Below, piece by piece: positions 1 to 5,892 of a DNA stretch of 6,158 nt. The notes beneath the pieces were generated by a model, which ran no database searches, was not told the origin of the DNA, and saw only the letters and a program-made list of their open reading frames with translations. The position numbers and the translations under genes are program-made. Source of the stretch: an uncultured Eubacteriales bacterium (lineage in GTDB: Bacteria > Bacillota > Clostridia > Christensenellales > Aristaeellaceae); contig USCR01000140.1 of the NCBI GenBank assembly GCA_900553295.1, positions 1-6,158 on the forward strand, written 5' to 3'. Positions within the stretch are counted from its first letter, which is position 1, and the number at the start of each line of letters is the position of its first letter.

Positions 1-432
1 AATTCCACGATGGATGAGCTGCGGGCCCTGAGCCTGGGAGGGGATGACTATATCACCAAGCCGTACAATATCCCCATTCTGCTGGCCCGGGTCAAAGCGG
101 TGCTGCGGCGTGGAGGTGGACCGGCGGAACCGGATGTGGTGGAAGCCGGTGGCCTGCGGCTGTCCCTCACCAGAGGGACGGTATCCGCAGATGGGAGGAC
201 GGCAGAGCTTAGCCGCAATGAGCTGAGAATTCTGGCCCATTTGATGACCCACGCCGGAGAGATTGTCTCCCGGGCTGATCTGATTGAGGCTCTGTGGGAC
301 AGTCAGATCTATATTGATGACAATACCCTCAGCGTCAATGTCACCCGTCTGCGGGGCAAGCTGGAGGCACTGGGTGTGCCAGGAATGATCCGAACCCGCC
401 GGGGCATGGGGTATCAATATGACGGTGCTTGA
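1..432 (+). CDS. OmpR/PhoB-family response regulator, BceR-like (5' end outside window)
   Basis: DNA-binding response regulator of a two-component system, missing its N-terminus. Frame 1 is open from base 1, so the ATG at position 10 is most likely an internal Met; 143 codons are visible, and a full family member has about 220-230. The visible part starts late in the receiver domain. The segment LGGDDYITKPYN carries the conserved receiver Lys-Pro pair (K20-P21 of the visible part) and is typical of BceR/VncR-type regulators. The phosphoacceptor Asp lies upstream of the window. After a short linker comes a winged-helix DNA-binding domain (about residues 46-140), with the LSRNELRIL entry, the DDNTLSVNVTRLRGKL recognition helix and the RTRRGMGYQY wing. 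The gene overlaps the kinase by 14 bp, so the pair is probably translationally coupled. The kinase and ABC neighbours support a Bce-type assignment. The exact gene name is uncertain. Confidence 0.93.
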   Translation, partial: NSTMDELRALSLGGDDYITKPYNIPILLARVKAVLRRGGGPAEPDVVEAGGLRLSLTRGTVSADGRTAELSRNELRILAHLMTHAGEIVSRADLIEALWDSQIYIDDNTLSVNVTRLRGKLEALGVPGMIRTRRGMGYQYDGA

Positions 433-1429
433 ATTTCTCTCTGACCGGCTGGGGCGTCTGGTGCTGTGGGGGAGCTGCACGGTGCTGGCAGCAGGGATTC
501 TGCTGGCCACAGGGACTTCCCCAGGGGTTCTTATCCTGCTGCTGGCGGCTTTGTTTCTGGTCTTTTTGGCGGCCCAGGCCCAGGCCTTTCGGCGGATGCG
601 CCGGACCATAGAGACCTGGGAAAGGCTGCTGGAGGGATTGGACCAGAAATATCTCTTCCCAGAGTGTGCCCCCAAGCCCCAACGGCTCTATGAGCGCAAG
701 TTGCTGGACATAACCCGCCGGTCTGGCCAGGCGATGATCGGCGCAGTCTCAGAGGCCCAGGCGGCTCAGCGGGACTATCGGGAATACGTGGAACGCTGGG
801 TCCATGAGATCAAAACCCCCATCACCGCTGCCCGCCTGATGGCCCGGCGGAGCGGGGCAGACACCCGGCGAAAGCTGGAGGCGGAACTGGACCAGATCGG
901 AGCCCATGTGGAACGGGCGCTCTTTTACGCCCGGGCGGAGAATCCGGAGAAGGACGTTCTCATTCACCCGGCCAGTCTGTCGGACCTGGTGAACCAGGCG
1001 GTGCAGGCGCATCGGGCTTTGCTCCTGCAAAACGGGGTGAGCGTGGAGCTCTGTGACCTGGACTTTGTGGTTTATACCGACAGGAAATGGGTGTGTTTCC
1101 TGCTGGGGCAGCTGCTGCAGAACGCAGCCCGATACCGGAGGGCACGCCCTGTGATTATCTTGTCCGCCCGAAGACAGGAGAAACGGGTGGAACTGACCGT
1201 GTCGGACAACGGGATGGGCATTCCGGCCCATGAGCTGCCCCGGGTTTTTGACCGGGGATTTACCGGCAGCAATGGCCGCTTGCGGGGCGGTTCCACGGGG
1301 ATGGGGCTGTATCTGGCCAAGAAATTGGCGGATGCCTTGGAGATTTCCCTGGCGATTCGGTCGGAGGAGGGGGTGGGCACCCAGGTGCTGCTCACCTTTC
1401 CCGCCCAGGAAAAGCTTACAAAACTGTAA
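419..1429 (+). CDS. Intramembrane-sensing histidine kinase, BceS-like
   Basis: Membrane sensor kinase of 336 residues that would phosphorylate the upstream regulator. Two hydrophobic helices (about residues 11-31 and 35-52) are separated by only a few residues, so there is no extracellular sensor domain. This is the hallmark of intramembrane-sensing kinases, which in Bce systems are controlled by the partner ABC permease. The H-box ERWVHEIKTPI carries phosphoacceptor H129. The ATPase domain has the N-box around N235 (QLLQNAARY), the G1 box DNGMG (263-267), the F-box VFDRGF (276-281) and the G2 box GSTGMGL (291-297). All catalytic motifs look intact. The ATG at 419 overlaps the regulator's end and has only a weak GGGG-type ribosome site, which fits translational coupling. 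Gly and Phe codons favour GGG and TTT, unlike the permease downstream. The stop codon lies inside a TTACA-N4-TGTAA inverted repeat. Confidence 0.94.
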   Translation: MTVLEFLSDRLGRLVLWGSCTVLAAGILLATGTSPGVLILLLAALFLVFLAAQAQAFRRMRRTIETWERLLEGLDQKYLFPECAPKPQRLYERKLLDITRRSGQAMIGAVSEAQAAQRDYREYVERWVHEIKTPITAARLMARRSGADTRRKLEAELDQIGAHVERALFYARAENPEKDVLIHPASLSDLVNQAVQAHRALLLQNGVSVELCDLDFVVYTDRKWVCFLLGQLLQNAARYRRARPVIILSARRQEKRVELTVSDNGMGIPAHELPRVFDRGFTGSNGRLRGGSTGMGLYLAKKLADALEISLAIRSEEGVGTQVLLTFPAQEKLTKL

Positions 1430-1430
1430 G
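1415..1430. promoter_or_regulatory. Inverted repeat CTTACA-AAAC-TGTAAG, candidate BceR-type operator
   Basis: A perfect 6+6 bp inverted repeat with a 4-nt spacer, spanning the last codons and stop of the kinase gene. Its core TTACA-N4-TGTAA fits the binding consensus I recall for BceR-like response regulators of Firmicutes (TnACA-N4-TGTAA). It lies 77 bp upstream of the ATPase start, where an autoregulatory site for the transporter genes is expected. The repeat and position are seen directly; the regulator-site pairing is inferred. A transcription terminator is unlikely because no U-tract follows and the stem is short. Confidence 0.6.
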
Positions 1431-1473
1431 ATAAGATGGGGAAACCGCGATACCACCGGCGCCGCATTTGCTG

Positions 1474-1479
1474 TATGCT
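1474..1479 (+). promoter_or_regulatory. Possible -10 element (TATGCT) of the transporter promoter
   Basis: TATGCT resembles TATAAT (4 of 6 matches) and lies 28 bp upstream of the ATPase ATG and 44 bp downstream of the TTACA-N4-TGTAA repeat. No recognisable -35 hexamer sits 17 bp upstream, which would fit activator-dependent transcription but also weakens the call. The 78-bp gap between kinase and ATPase is the only space for a promoter in this gene block. Confidence 0.3.
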
Positions 1480-1491
1480 GGGGCTATCAGC

Positions 1492-1499
1492 AAAGGAGG
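1492..1499 (+). promoter_or_regulatory. Ribosome binding site AAAGGAGG fixing the ATPase start
   Basis: Near-perfect Shine-Dalgarno sequence with an 8-nt spacer to the ATG at 1508. It selects that start over the in-frame ATG at 1436, which has no comparable site and would add 24 residues before the conserved ABC N-terminus MLQVQNIEKYYG. Confidence 0.85.
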
Positions 1500-1507
1500 C
1501 GGGTATC

Positions 1508-2263
1508 ATGCTGCAAGTACAGAACATTGAGAAATACTATGGCAGCCAGAACCAAGTGACAAAGGCCCTGGACCGGGTGAGCTTTACCGTGGAGGATGGG
1601 GCGTTCATCGCCATTATGGGGGCCTCGGGCAGCGGAAAGACCACGCTGCTCAACTGCATCTCCACCATTGACACCATCAGCGCCGGGGACATCCTGCTGG
1701 ATGGACAGAGCATTGCCCAGCTCTCCCCCCGTCAGCTGGCCCAGTTTCGCCGGGAACGGCTGGGGTTTGTCTTTCAGGATTGCAACCTTTTGGACACCCT
1801 GACCCTGGAGGAGAACATCGGCCTGGCCCTCAGCCTGAACCATGCCGATCCCCACTCCGTCCAGCAGAGGGTTCGGGCCATCGCGGAGGAGCTGGAGATT
1901 GGGGAGATTCTGGATAAGTTTCCCTATCAGGTCTCTGGGGGGCAAAAGCAGCGGGCGGCCATCGCCCGGGCGCTGATTACCTCTCCCCGGCTGATCCTGG
2001 CCGACGAGCCCACCGGCGCCCTGGATTCCCACGCCACGGACAGCCTGCTGCGCCTCTTCGGCACCATCAACGCCGGAGGCCAGACCCTGCTCATGGTCAC
2101 CCACAGCGTCAAGGCGGCCAGCCACGCGGGGCGTGTGCTGTTCCTGCGGGACGGGGAGGTATACCATCAGCTGTACCGGGGCGAAATGAGCTTTGAACAA
2201 ATGTTCGCCAAGGTCTCCGATACCCTGACCATGCTGACCACAGGCGGTGAGCGCCATGCGTAA
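1508..2263 (+). CDS. ABC transporter ATP-binding protein, BceA-like
   Basis: Cytoplasmic ATPase subunit of 251 residues that would power the adjacent permease. It belongs to the MacB/LolD/BceA-type family. All nucleotide-binding motifs are present: Walker A GASGSGKT (38-45), Q-loop Q90 in FVFQD, signature VSGGQ (142-146), Walker B LILADE (162-167), D-loop ALD (171-173) and H-loop H199 in VTHS. The segments ADEPTGALDS and HSVKAASHAGRVLFLRDGEV are characteristic of BceA-type proteins. The start at 1508 is chosen for its AAAGGAGG site and the normal family N-terminus. The gene overlaps the permease start by 8 bp, indicating coupled translation. Gly and Phe codon choice seems to change part way through the gene, around codons 138-170. 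The family call is firm. The substrate, probably a cell-wall-active peptide or its lipid II-cycle target complex, is inferred from Bce modules in general. Confidence 0.95.
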   Translation: MLQVQNIEKYYGSQNQVTKALDRVSFTVEDGAFIAIMGASGSGKTTLLNCISTIDTISAGDILLDGQSIAQLSPRQLAQFRRERLGFVFQDCNLLDTLTLEENIGLALSLNHADPHSVQQRVRAIAEELEIGEILDKFPYQVSGGQKQRAAIARALITSPRLILADEPTGALDSHATDSLLRLFGTINAGGQTLLMVTHSVKAASHAGRVLFLRDGEVYHQLYRGEMSFEQMFAKVSDTLTMLTTGGERHA

Positions 2264-4268
2264 GCTCGCCTTTTACGCCCGCCTGGCCATGCAGAACCTG
2301 TTTAAGAACCGCCTGTTCTACGGCCCCAACCTGCTGGCCTGCACCCTGTGCGCGGCGCTGTTCTACATCTTCCGCTTCCTTGCTTACAGCGACATGGTGC
2401 CCCAGATGCGCGGCGCGTACTACGTCAGCTTCATGCTGGAGCTGGGCACCATCGTATTGGCCGTGGTGATGATGAGCATACTGATCTACGCCAACGGCTT
2501 TATCATGAAGCGCCGGCAGAAGGAACTGGGGCTGTACAACATCCTGGGCATGGAAAAGCGCCAGGTGGCCCATGTGCTGATCCTGGAATCCATGTTCCTG
2601 GGCCTGGGCAGCCTGGTGCTGGGCCTGGGCACGGGGGTGCTGTTTTCCAAGCTGGCGCTCATGGGCCTTTTGCGGCTGCTGAAGTTTGAGATCCCCCTGG
2701 GGTTTGAGGTCAGCGTCCTGGGCATGGTGGAAACGGCGCTGGTCATGGGCGGGGTGTTCCTGCTGCTGATTTTGCGCAACCTGTGGATACTGCACCTGTC
2801 CCGGCCCGTGGACCTGCTGCGCAGCGGCAACGTGGGTGAGGCGGAGCCCCACAGCCGCCGCTTCATGGCGGCAATGGGGGTGCTTTTCCTGGGCGCGGGA
2901 TATACCATTGCCGTGACCATTCGCAATCCCCTGGGGGCGTTCCTGCTGTTCTTCGTGGCGGTGCTGCTGGTCATTGTGGGCAACTACTGCCTGTTCACCG
3001 CCACCTCCGTGGTCATCCTGAAGGCGCTGAGGAAGAACAAGGCCTTTTACTACAAGCCCCGGCACTTCACCGCGGTTTCCGGCATGCTCTACCGCATGAA
3101 GCAGAACGCCAAGGGCATGCACAACATCTGCATCCTGGCCACCATGCTGTTGGTGACCATCTCCACCACCGTGTGCATGTACGCCGGCTCCGAGGAATCC
3201 CTGCGCCGCATGTACCCGGACGAAATCGCCCTCAGCGGGCACCTGGACACCGCGGAGGAGGCCCTCACCGGGGACTTTGACGCCCTGGAAGCGGCCTACC
3301 GCCGGGCGGTGGAGCAGGCGGGCCTGTCCGCGGATACCCTCACCGGCCGGCTCCAGCTGAGCTTTGCCGCCGGGCGCAAGGGGGACAGCTTTTCCCTGTA
3401 TGTGGAAAATGACCTGGGCATGTCCGTGTACAGCTTGGATTTCATGGTTCTGGAGGATTACAACCGCCTCACGGGCCGCAGCGCCACCCTGGCCCCCGAT
3501 GAGGTGCTCTGCTACAACCCCGGGGGCGTTGACCTGGGGGATACCCTTCGCATTGCCGGGGAAAGCTGGCGCGTGAAGGAAACCTTGACGGATTACCCCG
3601 TGCACGGGGCCAGCTTTGCCGCCACGGCGGGGGGCAGCGGACAGCTCTTCTTCGTCCTGGCGGACCGGGAAGCCCTGGCGGCCGTGGATACCCTGCAACG
3701 GAGCGCCTATGGCGACACCGCCAGCAACATTGACTACGAGGTTACCCTGAACGCCGGCGCCGGGCAGGCGGAAATCAGGGCTTGCCTGGACGCCCTGCGC
3801 CAGGTTTGGAATGAGCACTTCCCCGCCCACGGCTGCCGCACCTCCTGCCGGGCGGAGGCGGCGGACGATTACTACGGCATGAATGGTTCCTTCCTGTTCC
3901 TGGGCATCTTCCTGGGGTTGGCCTTCCTCATCGCCACGGTGCTGATGATCTACTACAAGCAGATCTCCGAGGGCTACGAGGACCGGCAGCGCTTTGTGAT
4001 CCTGCAAAAGGTGGGCATGAGCCGCCGGGAGGTGCGCGCCACCATCCGCACCCAGGTGCTTATGGTGTTCTTTGTGCCCCTGCTCATGGCCGCGGTGCAC
4101 ATGTCCTTCGCCTTCCCCATGATTTCCCGGCTGCTGAGCCTGTTCAGCCTGAACAATGTTGCGCTGTTCCTGCTCTGCTCCCTGATTACCTTCCTGGTGT
4201 TCGCCCTGGTGTATGTGGCCGTGTACCTGGTCACCGCCCGGAAGTATTACCAGATTGTCCGCCTGTAA
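2256..4268 (+). CDS. ABC transporter permease, FtsX-domain, BceB-like
   Basis: Membrane subunit of 670 residues. Hydrophobicity suggests ten helices: about 25-44, 60-82, 107-130, 152-180, 203-222, 227-248 and 290-310, then an extracellular domain of about 230 residues (311-544), then 545-567, 600-622 and 636-660. This 7+3 arrangement with one large outside domain is the BceB topology, and the length fits the family. The segments KRRQKELGLYNILGMEKRQV (about 85-104) and RQRFVILQKVGMSRREV (577-593) are the two FtsX-type cytoplasmic coupling regions that contact the ATPase. In characterised Bce systems the permease both removes peptide antibiotics from their lipid II-cycle target and signals to the kinase. 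The ATG at 2256 is preferred over GTG at 2247 because AGGCGG (2242-2247) lies 8 nt upstream. It overlaps the ATPase by 8 bp, and the lipoprotein follows after 16 bp. Codon use is strongly GGC and CTG. Confidence 0.94.
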   Translation: MRKLAFYARLAMQNLFKNRLFYGPNLLACTLCAALFYIFRFLAYSDMVPQMRGAYYVSFMLELGTIVLAVVMMSILIYANGFIMKRRQKELGLYNILGMEKRQVAHVLILESMFLGLGSLVLGLGTGVLFSKLALMGLLRLLKFEIPLGFEVSVLGMVETALVMGGVFLLLILRNLWILHLSRPVDLLRSGNVGEAEPHSRRFMAAMGVLFLGAGYTIAVTIRNPLGAFLLFFVAVLLVIVGNYCLFTATSVVILKALRKNKAFYYKPRHFTAVSGMLYRMKQNAKGMHNICILATMLLVTISTTVCMYAGSEESLRRMYPDEIALSGHLDTAEEALTGDFDALEAAYRRAVEQAGLSADTLTGRLQLSFAAGRKGDSFSLYVENDLGMSVYSLDFMVLEDYNRLTGRSATLAPDEVLCYNPGGVDLGDTLRIAGESWRVKETLTDYPVHGASFAATAGGSGQLFFVLADREALAAVDTLQRSAYGDTASNIDYEVTLNAGAGQAEIRACLDALRQVWNEHFPAHGCRTSCRAEAADDYYGMNGSFLFLGIFLGLAFLIATVLMIYYKQISEGYEDRQRFVILQKVGMSRREVRATIRTQVLMVFFVPLLMAAVHMSFAFPMISRLLSLFSLNNVALFLLCSLITFLVFALVYVAVYLVTARKYYQIVRL

Positions 4269-4274
4269 AGGAGG
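4267..4274 (+). promoter_or_regulatory. Ribosome binding site AAAGGAGG overlapping the permease stop codon
   Basis: Strong Shine-Dalgarno sequence starting inside the permease TAA, with a 10-nt spacer to the ATG at 4285. It selects this start, which is directly followed by the Lys-Lys signal peptide, over upstream in-frame starts, and it ties the lipoprotein to the transporter transcript. Confidence 0.8.
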
Positions 4275-4284
4275 TTGTCCGTCC

Positions 4285-4743
4285 ATGAAAAAAGCCCTGG
4301 CCCTGTGCCTGCTGCTGCTGAGCCTGCCCCTGGCGGCGGGATGCTCCCTGCAAGGCATCGCCGACGCCTACGGCTTTGCCCTGGATCCCCTCAGCGCCAT
4401 GGGCCTGGAGGTGACCCAGCAGGTGCTGGGCACCCGGGAGCAGGGCGCGGACGGCATCACCGGCAGCTATCAGGCGGAATACACGGACTTCCGCGGCAAG
4501 GAGGTGATCTTCGGCAACGCGTCCCTGGGGGACAAGGCGGGGCGGAAGATCACCATCCGCTGCCAGATGGAAATTGCGCAGGGCGAGGCCCGGCTGATGA
4601 TGAAGTCCGGCACGGAGCCCGCCCGGGTGCTCTGCCAAAGCAGCAGCCTGTACCGGGAGACCATCTCCCTGCCGGACGCGGCCAACTACATCTGGGTGGA
4701 GGGCGACGGCTGGACCGGCTCCATCGACCTGGACGTCACCTGA
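4285..4743 (+). CDS. Small predicted lipoprotein of the Bce operon, function unknown
   Basis: A 152-residue protein with a typical lipoprotein signal peptide: MKK, a Leu-rich hydrophobic core (residues 4-16) and an AAGC lipobox placing the lipidated Cys at position 20. It should be anchored to the outer face of the membrane. The mature part has alternating polar and hydrophobic stretches that suggest a small beta-sandwich (from about ITGSYQAEYTDFRG at 58-71 to the GDGWTGSIDLDV end at 140-151), and a possible disulfide pair C93/C117. I do not recognise a named family. It follows the permease by 16 bp with its own strong ribosome site, so it is very likely co-transcribed. A role as extracellular accessory to the transporter, binding peptide or shielding the membrane, is only an inference from context. 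The last 58 bp overlap the convergent glycosyltransferase gene. Confidence 0.85.
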   Translation: MKKALALCLLLLSLPLAAGCSLQGIADAYGFALDPLSAMGLEVTQQVLGTREQGADGITGSYQAEYTDFRGKEVIFGNASLGDKAGRKITIRCQMEIAQGEARLMMKSGTEPARVLCQSSSLYRETISLPDAANYIWVEGDGWTGSIDLDVT

Positions 4744-5813
4744 AGCTCCCGGGCGATGAGCTCGGCATTGTCCCGCAAACGCCGGTTTTCCGGCTCCAGG
4801 GCGCTGGCCTGCTTGGCGTAGGTCAGCGCCTCTTCTTTGCGTCCGGTGTAATACAGCCCCAGGGAGCGCAGGTCCGCGGGCTGGCTGCCCCAGGCGCTGC
4901 CCTCGGTGATATAGGTCCGGGGCCGCTCGGTGATGGCCAGGGCGCGCCCGGCGCAGTAGGCCGTGCCCTCCATGTCCTTTTTCTGGTAGAGCAGGGCCGC
5001 CAGCTCCACCCAGGGCTCCCGCAGGTAGGGGGCCTCCCCCGCCGCCCGCCACAGCCAGCTCTCCGCCTCCCCCTCCTGGCCCATGGCCTGGCAGCACCGG
5101 GCCAGGAAGCGCATGGAGGCGCAGCGCTCGTCCCGCCAGGTGGCCCGGGGCAGGGACAGGTGCCGCTTCAGGGTGGCGATGGCCTTTTCCCACTGGCCCC
5201 GGAACATGTATTCCCGGCCCAGATAATGCATGTTGCGGTCGTCCTCCGGGTCCTCCTGCACGGACAATTCCAGCAGCGGCAGGTATTGCGCCCGGGACTT
5301 GCTTTCGTCCGCGTGGTGGTCCAGCTGCATCCCCTGCACGGTGACCACGTGCTCCACCAGGCCTGGGTCCGGGGTGAGCACCTCATGCACGGGATGGGTC
5401 CAGCGGTAGCCGTGGCGGGCGTGCACCTTGCTGTACCAAAAGACATGGCCTTCCCGGCCGTCGGGGAGGAAATTCCACGTATAGCGGTAGGTGGCCCGGG
5501 TGGTGCCCGGCACCCAAGCGGCCTCCAGCAGCGCCCGCCAGCCCGGATGCAGCACCTCGTCCAGGTCCGTGCATACGCAGATATCCGCATCCTCCGGCAC
5601 CAGGTCCAGGGAGCGGTTTCGCGCCGTGTCAAAGCGCCAGGGGTCGAAGCGCTCCACCGTCACCCGCGCCCCCGCCGCCCGCAGGCGCTCCACTGTATCG
5701 TCCGTGGAGCCGGTGTCCAGGACCACCACCGCGTCCGCCTCCCCCATGGACGCCATCCAACGCTCCACAAATTGGCTTTCGTTTTTGCAAATGGCATAGA
5801 CGCAGACCTTCAT
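4686..5813 (-). CDS. GT2-family glycosyltransferase with C-terminal TPR-like repeats
   Basis: A 375-residue cytoplasmic enzyme predicted to transfer a sugar from a nucleotide donor. The N-terminal GT-A domain (about 1-185) shows the family-2 start VYAICKNES (5-13), the nucleotide-binding DTGSTDDT (33-40), the metal-binding DLD within TDLDE (82-86) and the HPVHEVLT segment (140-147). From about 190 on there are helical pairs resembling TPR units, e.g. MHYLGREYMFRGQWEKAIA (195-213), one near 233-260 and LGLYYTGRKEEALTYA (318-333). This layout is common in clostridial protein or surface-glycan glycosyltransferases. The ATG at 5813 has an AAGGAAGG site 6 nt upstream. The gene lies 79 bp downstream of a Thr-rich collagen-like gene on the same strand, which suggests that protein as acceptor. 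The last 19 residues are read through the antisense of the lipoprotein gene and have low-complexity Ser/Pro character. Acceptor and sugar are unknown. Confidence 0.92.
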   Translation of the reverse strand: MKVCVYAICKNESQFVERWMASMGEADAVVVLDTGSTDDTVERLRAAGARVTVERFDPWRFDTARNRSLDLVPEDADICVCTDLDEVLHPGWRALLEAAWVPGTTRATYRYTWNFLPDGREGHVFWYSKVHARHGYRWTHPVHEVLTPDPGLVEHVVTVQGMQLDHHADESKSRAQYLPLLELSVQEDPEDDRNMHYLGREYMFRGQWEKAIATLKRHLSLPRATWRDERCASMRFLARCCQAMGQEGEAESWLWRAAGEAPYLREPWVELAALLYQKKDMEGTAYCAGRALAITERPRTYITEGSAWGSQPADLRSLGLYYTGRKEEALTYAKQASALEPENRRLRDNAELIARELQVTSRSMEPVQPSPSTQM

Positions 5814-5819
5814 GGCGCA

Positions 5820-5827
5820 CCTTCCTT
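5820..5827 (-). promoter_or_regulatory. Ribosome binding site AAGGAAGG of the glycosyltransferase
   Basis: Purine-rich Shine-Dalgarno-like sequence on the minus strand, 6 nt before the ATG at 5813, supporting that start. No convincing -10/-35 pair is visible between it and the upstream hairpin, so the gene may depend on read-through from the collagen-like gene. Confidence 0.6.
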
Positions 5828-5845
5828 ATCAGCTTGCTTTTTTTG

Positions 5846-5877
5846 AAAAAGGAGGCGGGGACGCATGCCCCGCCTCC
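5846..5877 (-). terminator. Rho-independent terminator-like hairpin between the collagen-like and glycosyltransferase genes
   Basis: On the minus strand a perfect 10-bp GC-rich stem, GGAGGCGGGG paired with CCCCGCCTCC around a 7-nt loop, is followed directly by TTTTT, then C and a run of A. It begins 15 bp after the collagen-like stop codon. The plus-strand reading has As before the stem and no T-run after it, so the element acts only on minus-strand transcription. The U-tract is short, so termination may be partial and let RNA polymerase continue into the glycosyltransferase. Confidence 0.75.
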
Positions 5878-5892
5878 CGTGCCAGGGAACCG

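Noticed and set aside
10..12. ATG near the left edge considered as the real start of the response regulator
   Set aside because: The frame is open to base 1, and a start here would remove most of the receiver domain including the phosphorylated Asp. Truncation by the window edge is the simpler reading.
1415..1430. The inverted repeat at the end of the kinase gene considered as a transcription terminator
   Set aside because: The stem is only 6 bp and AT-containing, the loop has 4 nt, and no T-run follows. The fit to a regulator-binding repeat is better.
1436..1507. An upstream in-frame ATG that would extend the ABC ATPase by 24 residues
   Set aside because: The added residues do not resemble the family N-terminus, the start lacks a good ribosome site, and the ATG at 1508 has AAAGGAGG at ideal distance.
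2109..4358. A 749-codon open frame on the minus strand opposite the permease
   Set aside because: It is rich in His, Gln, Gly and Ala with no recognisable domain, the pattern expected from the antisense of a CTG/GTG-rich membrane protein gene. The plus strand has a clear ten-helix permease with operon spacing.
4275..5846. A 523-codon plus-strand open frame crossing the lipoprotein and glycosyltransferase genes
   Set aside because: It reads out of frame with the lipoprotein and antisense to the glycosyltransferase, both of which have clear motifs. Its translation is low-complexity Gly/Pro/Ala/His sequence.
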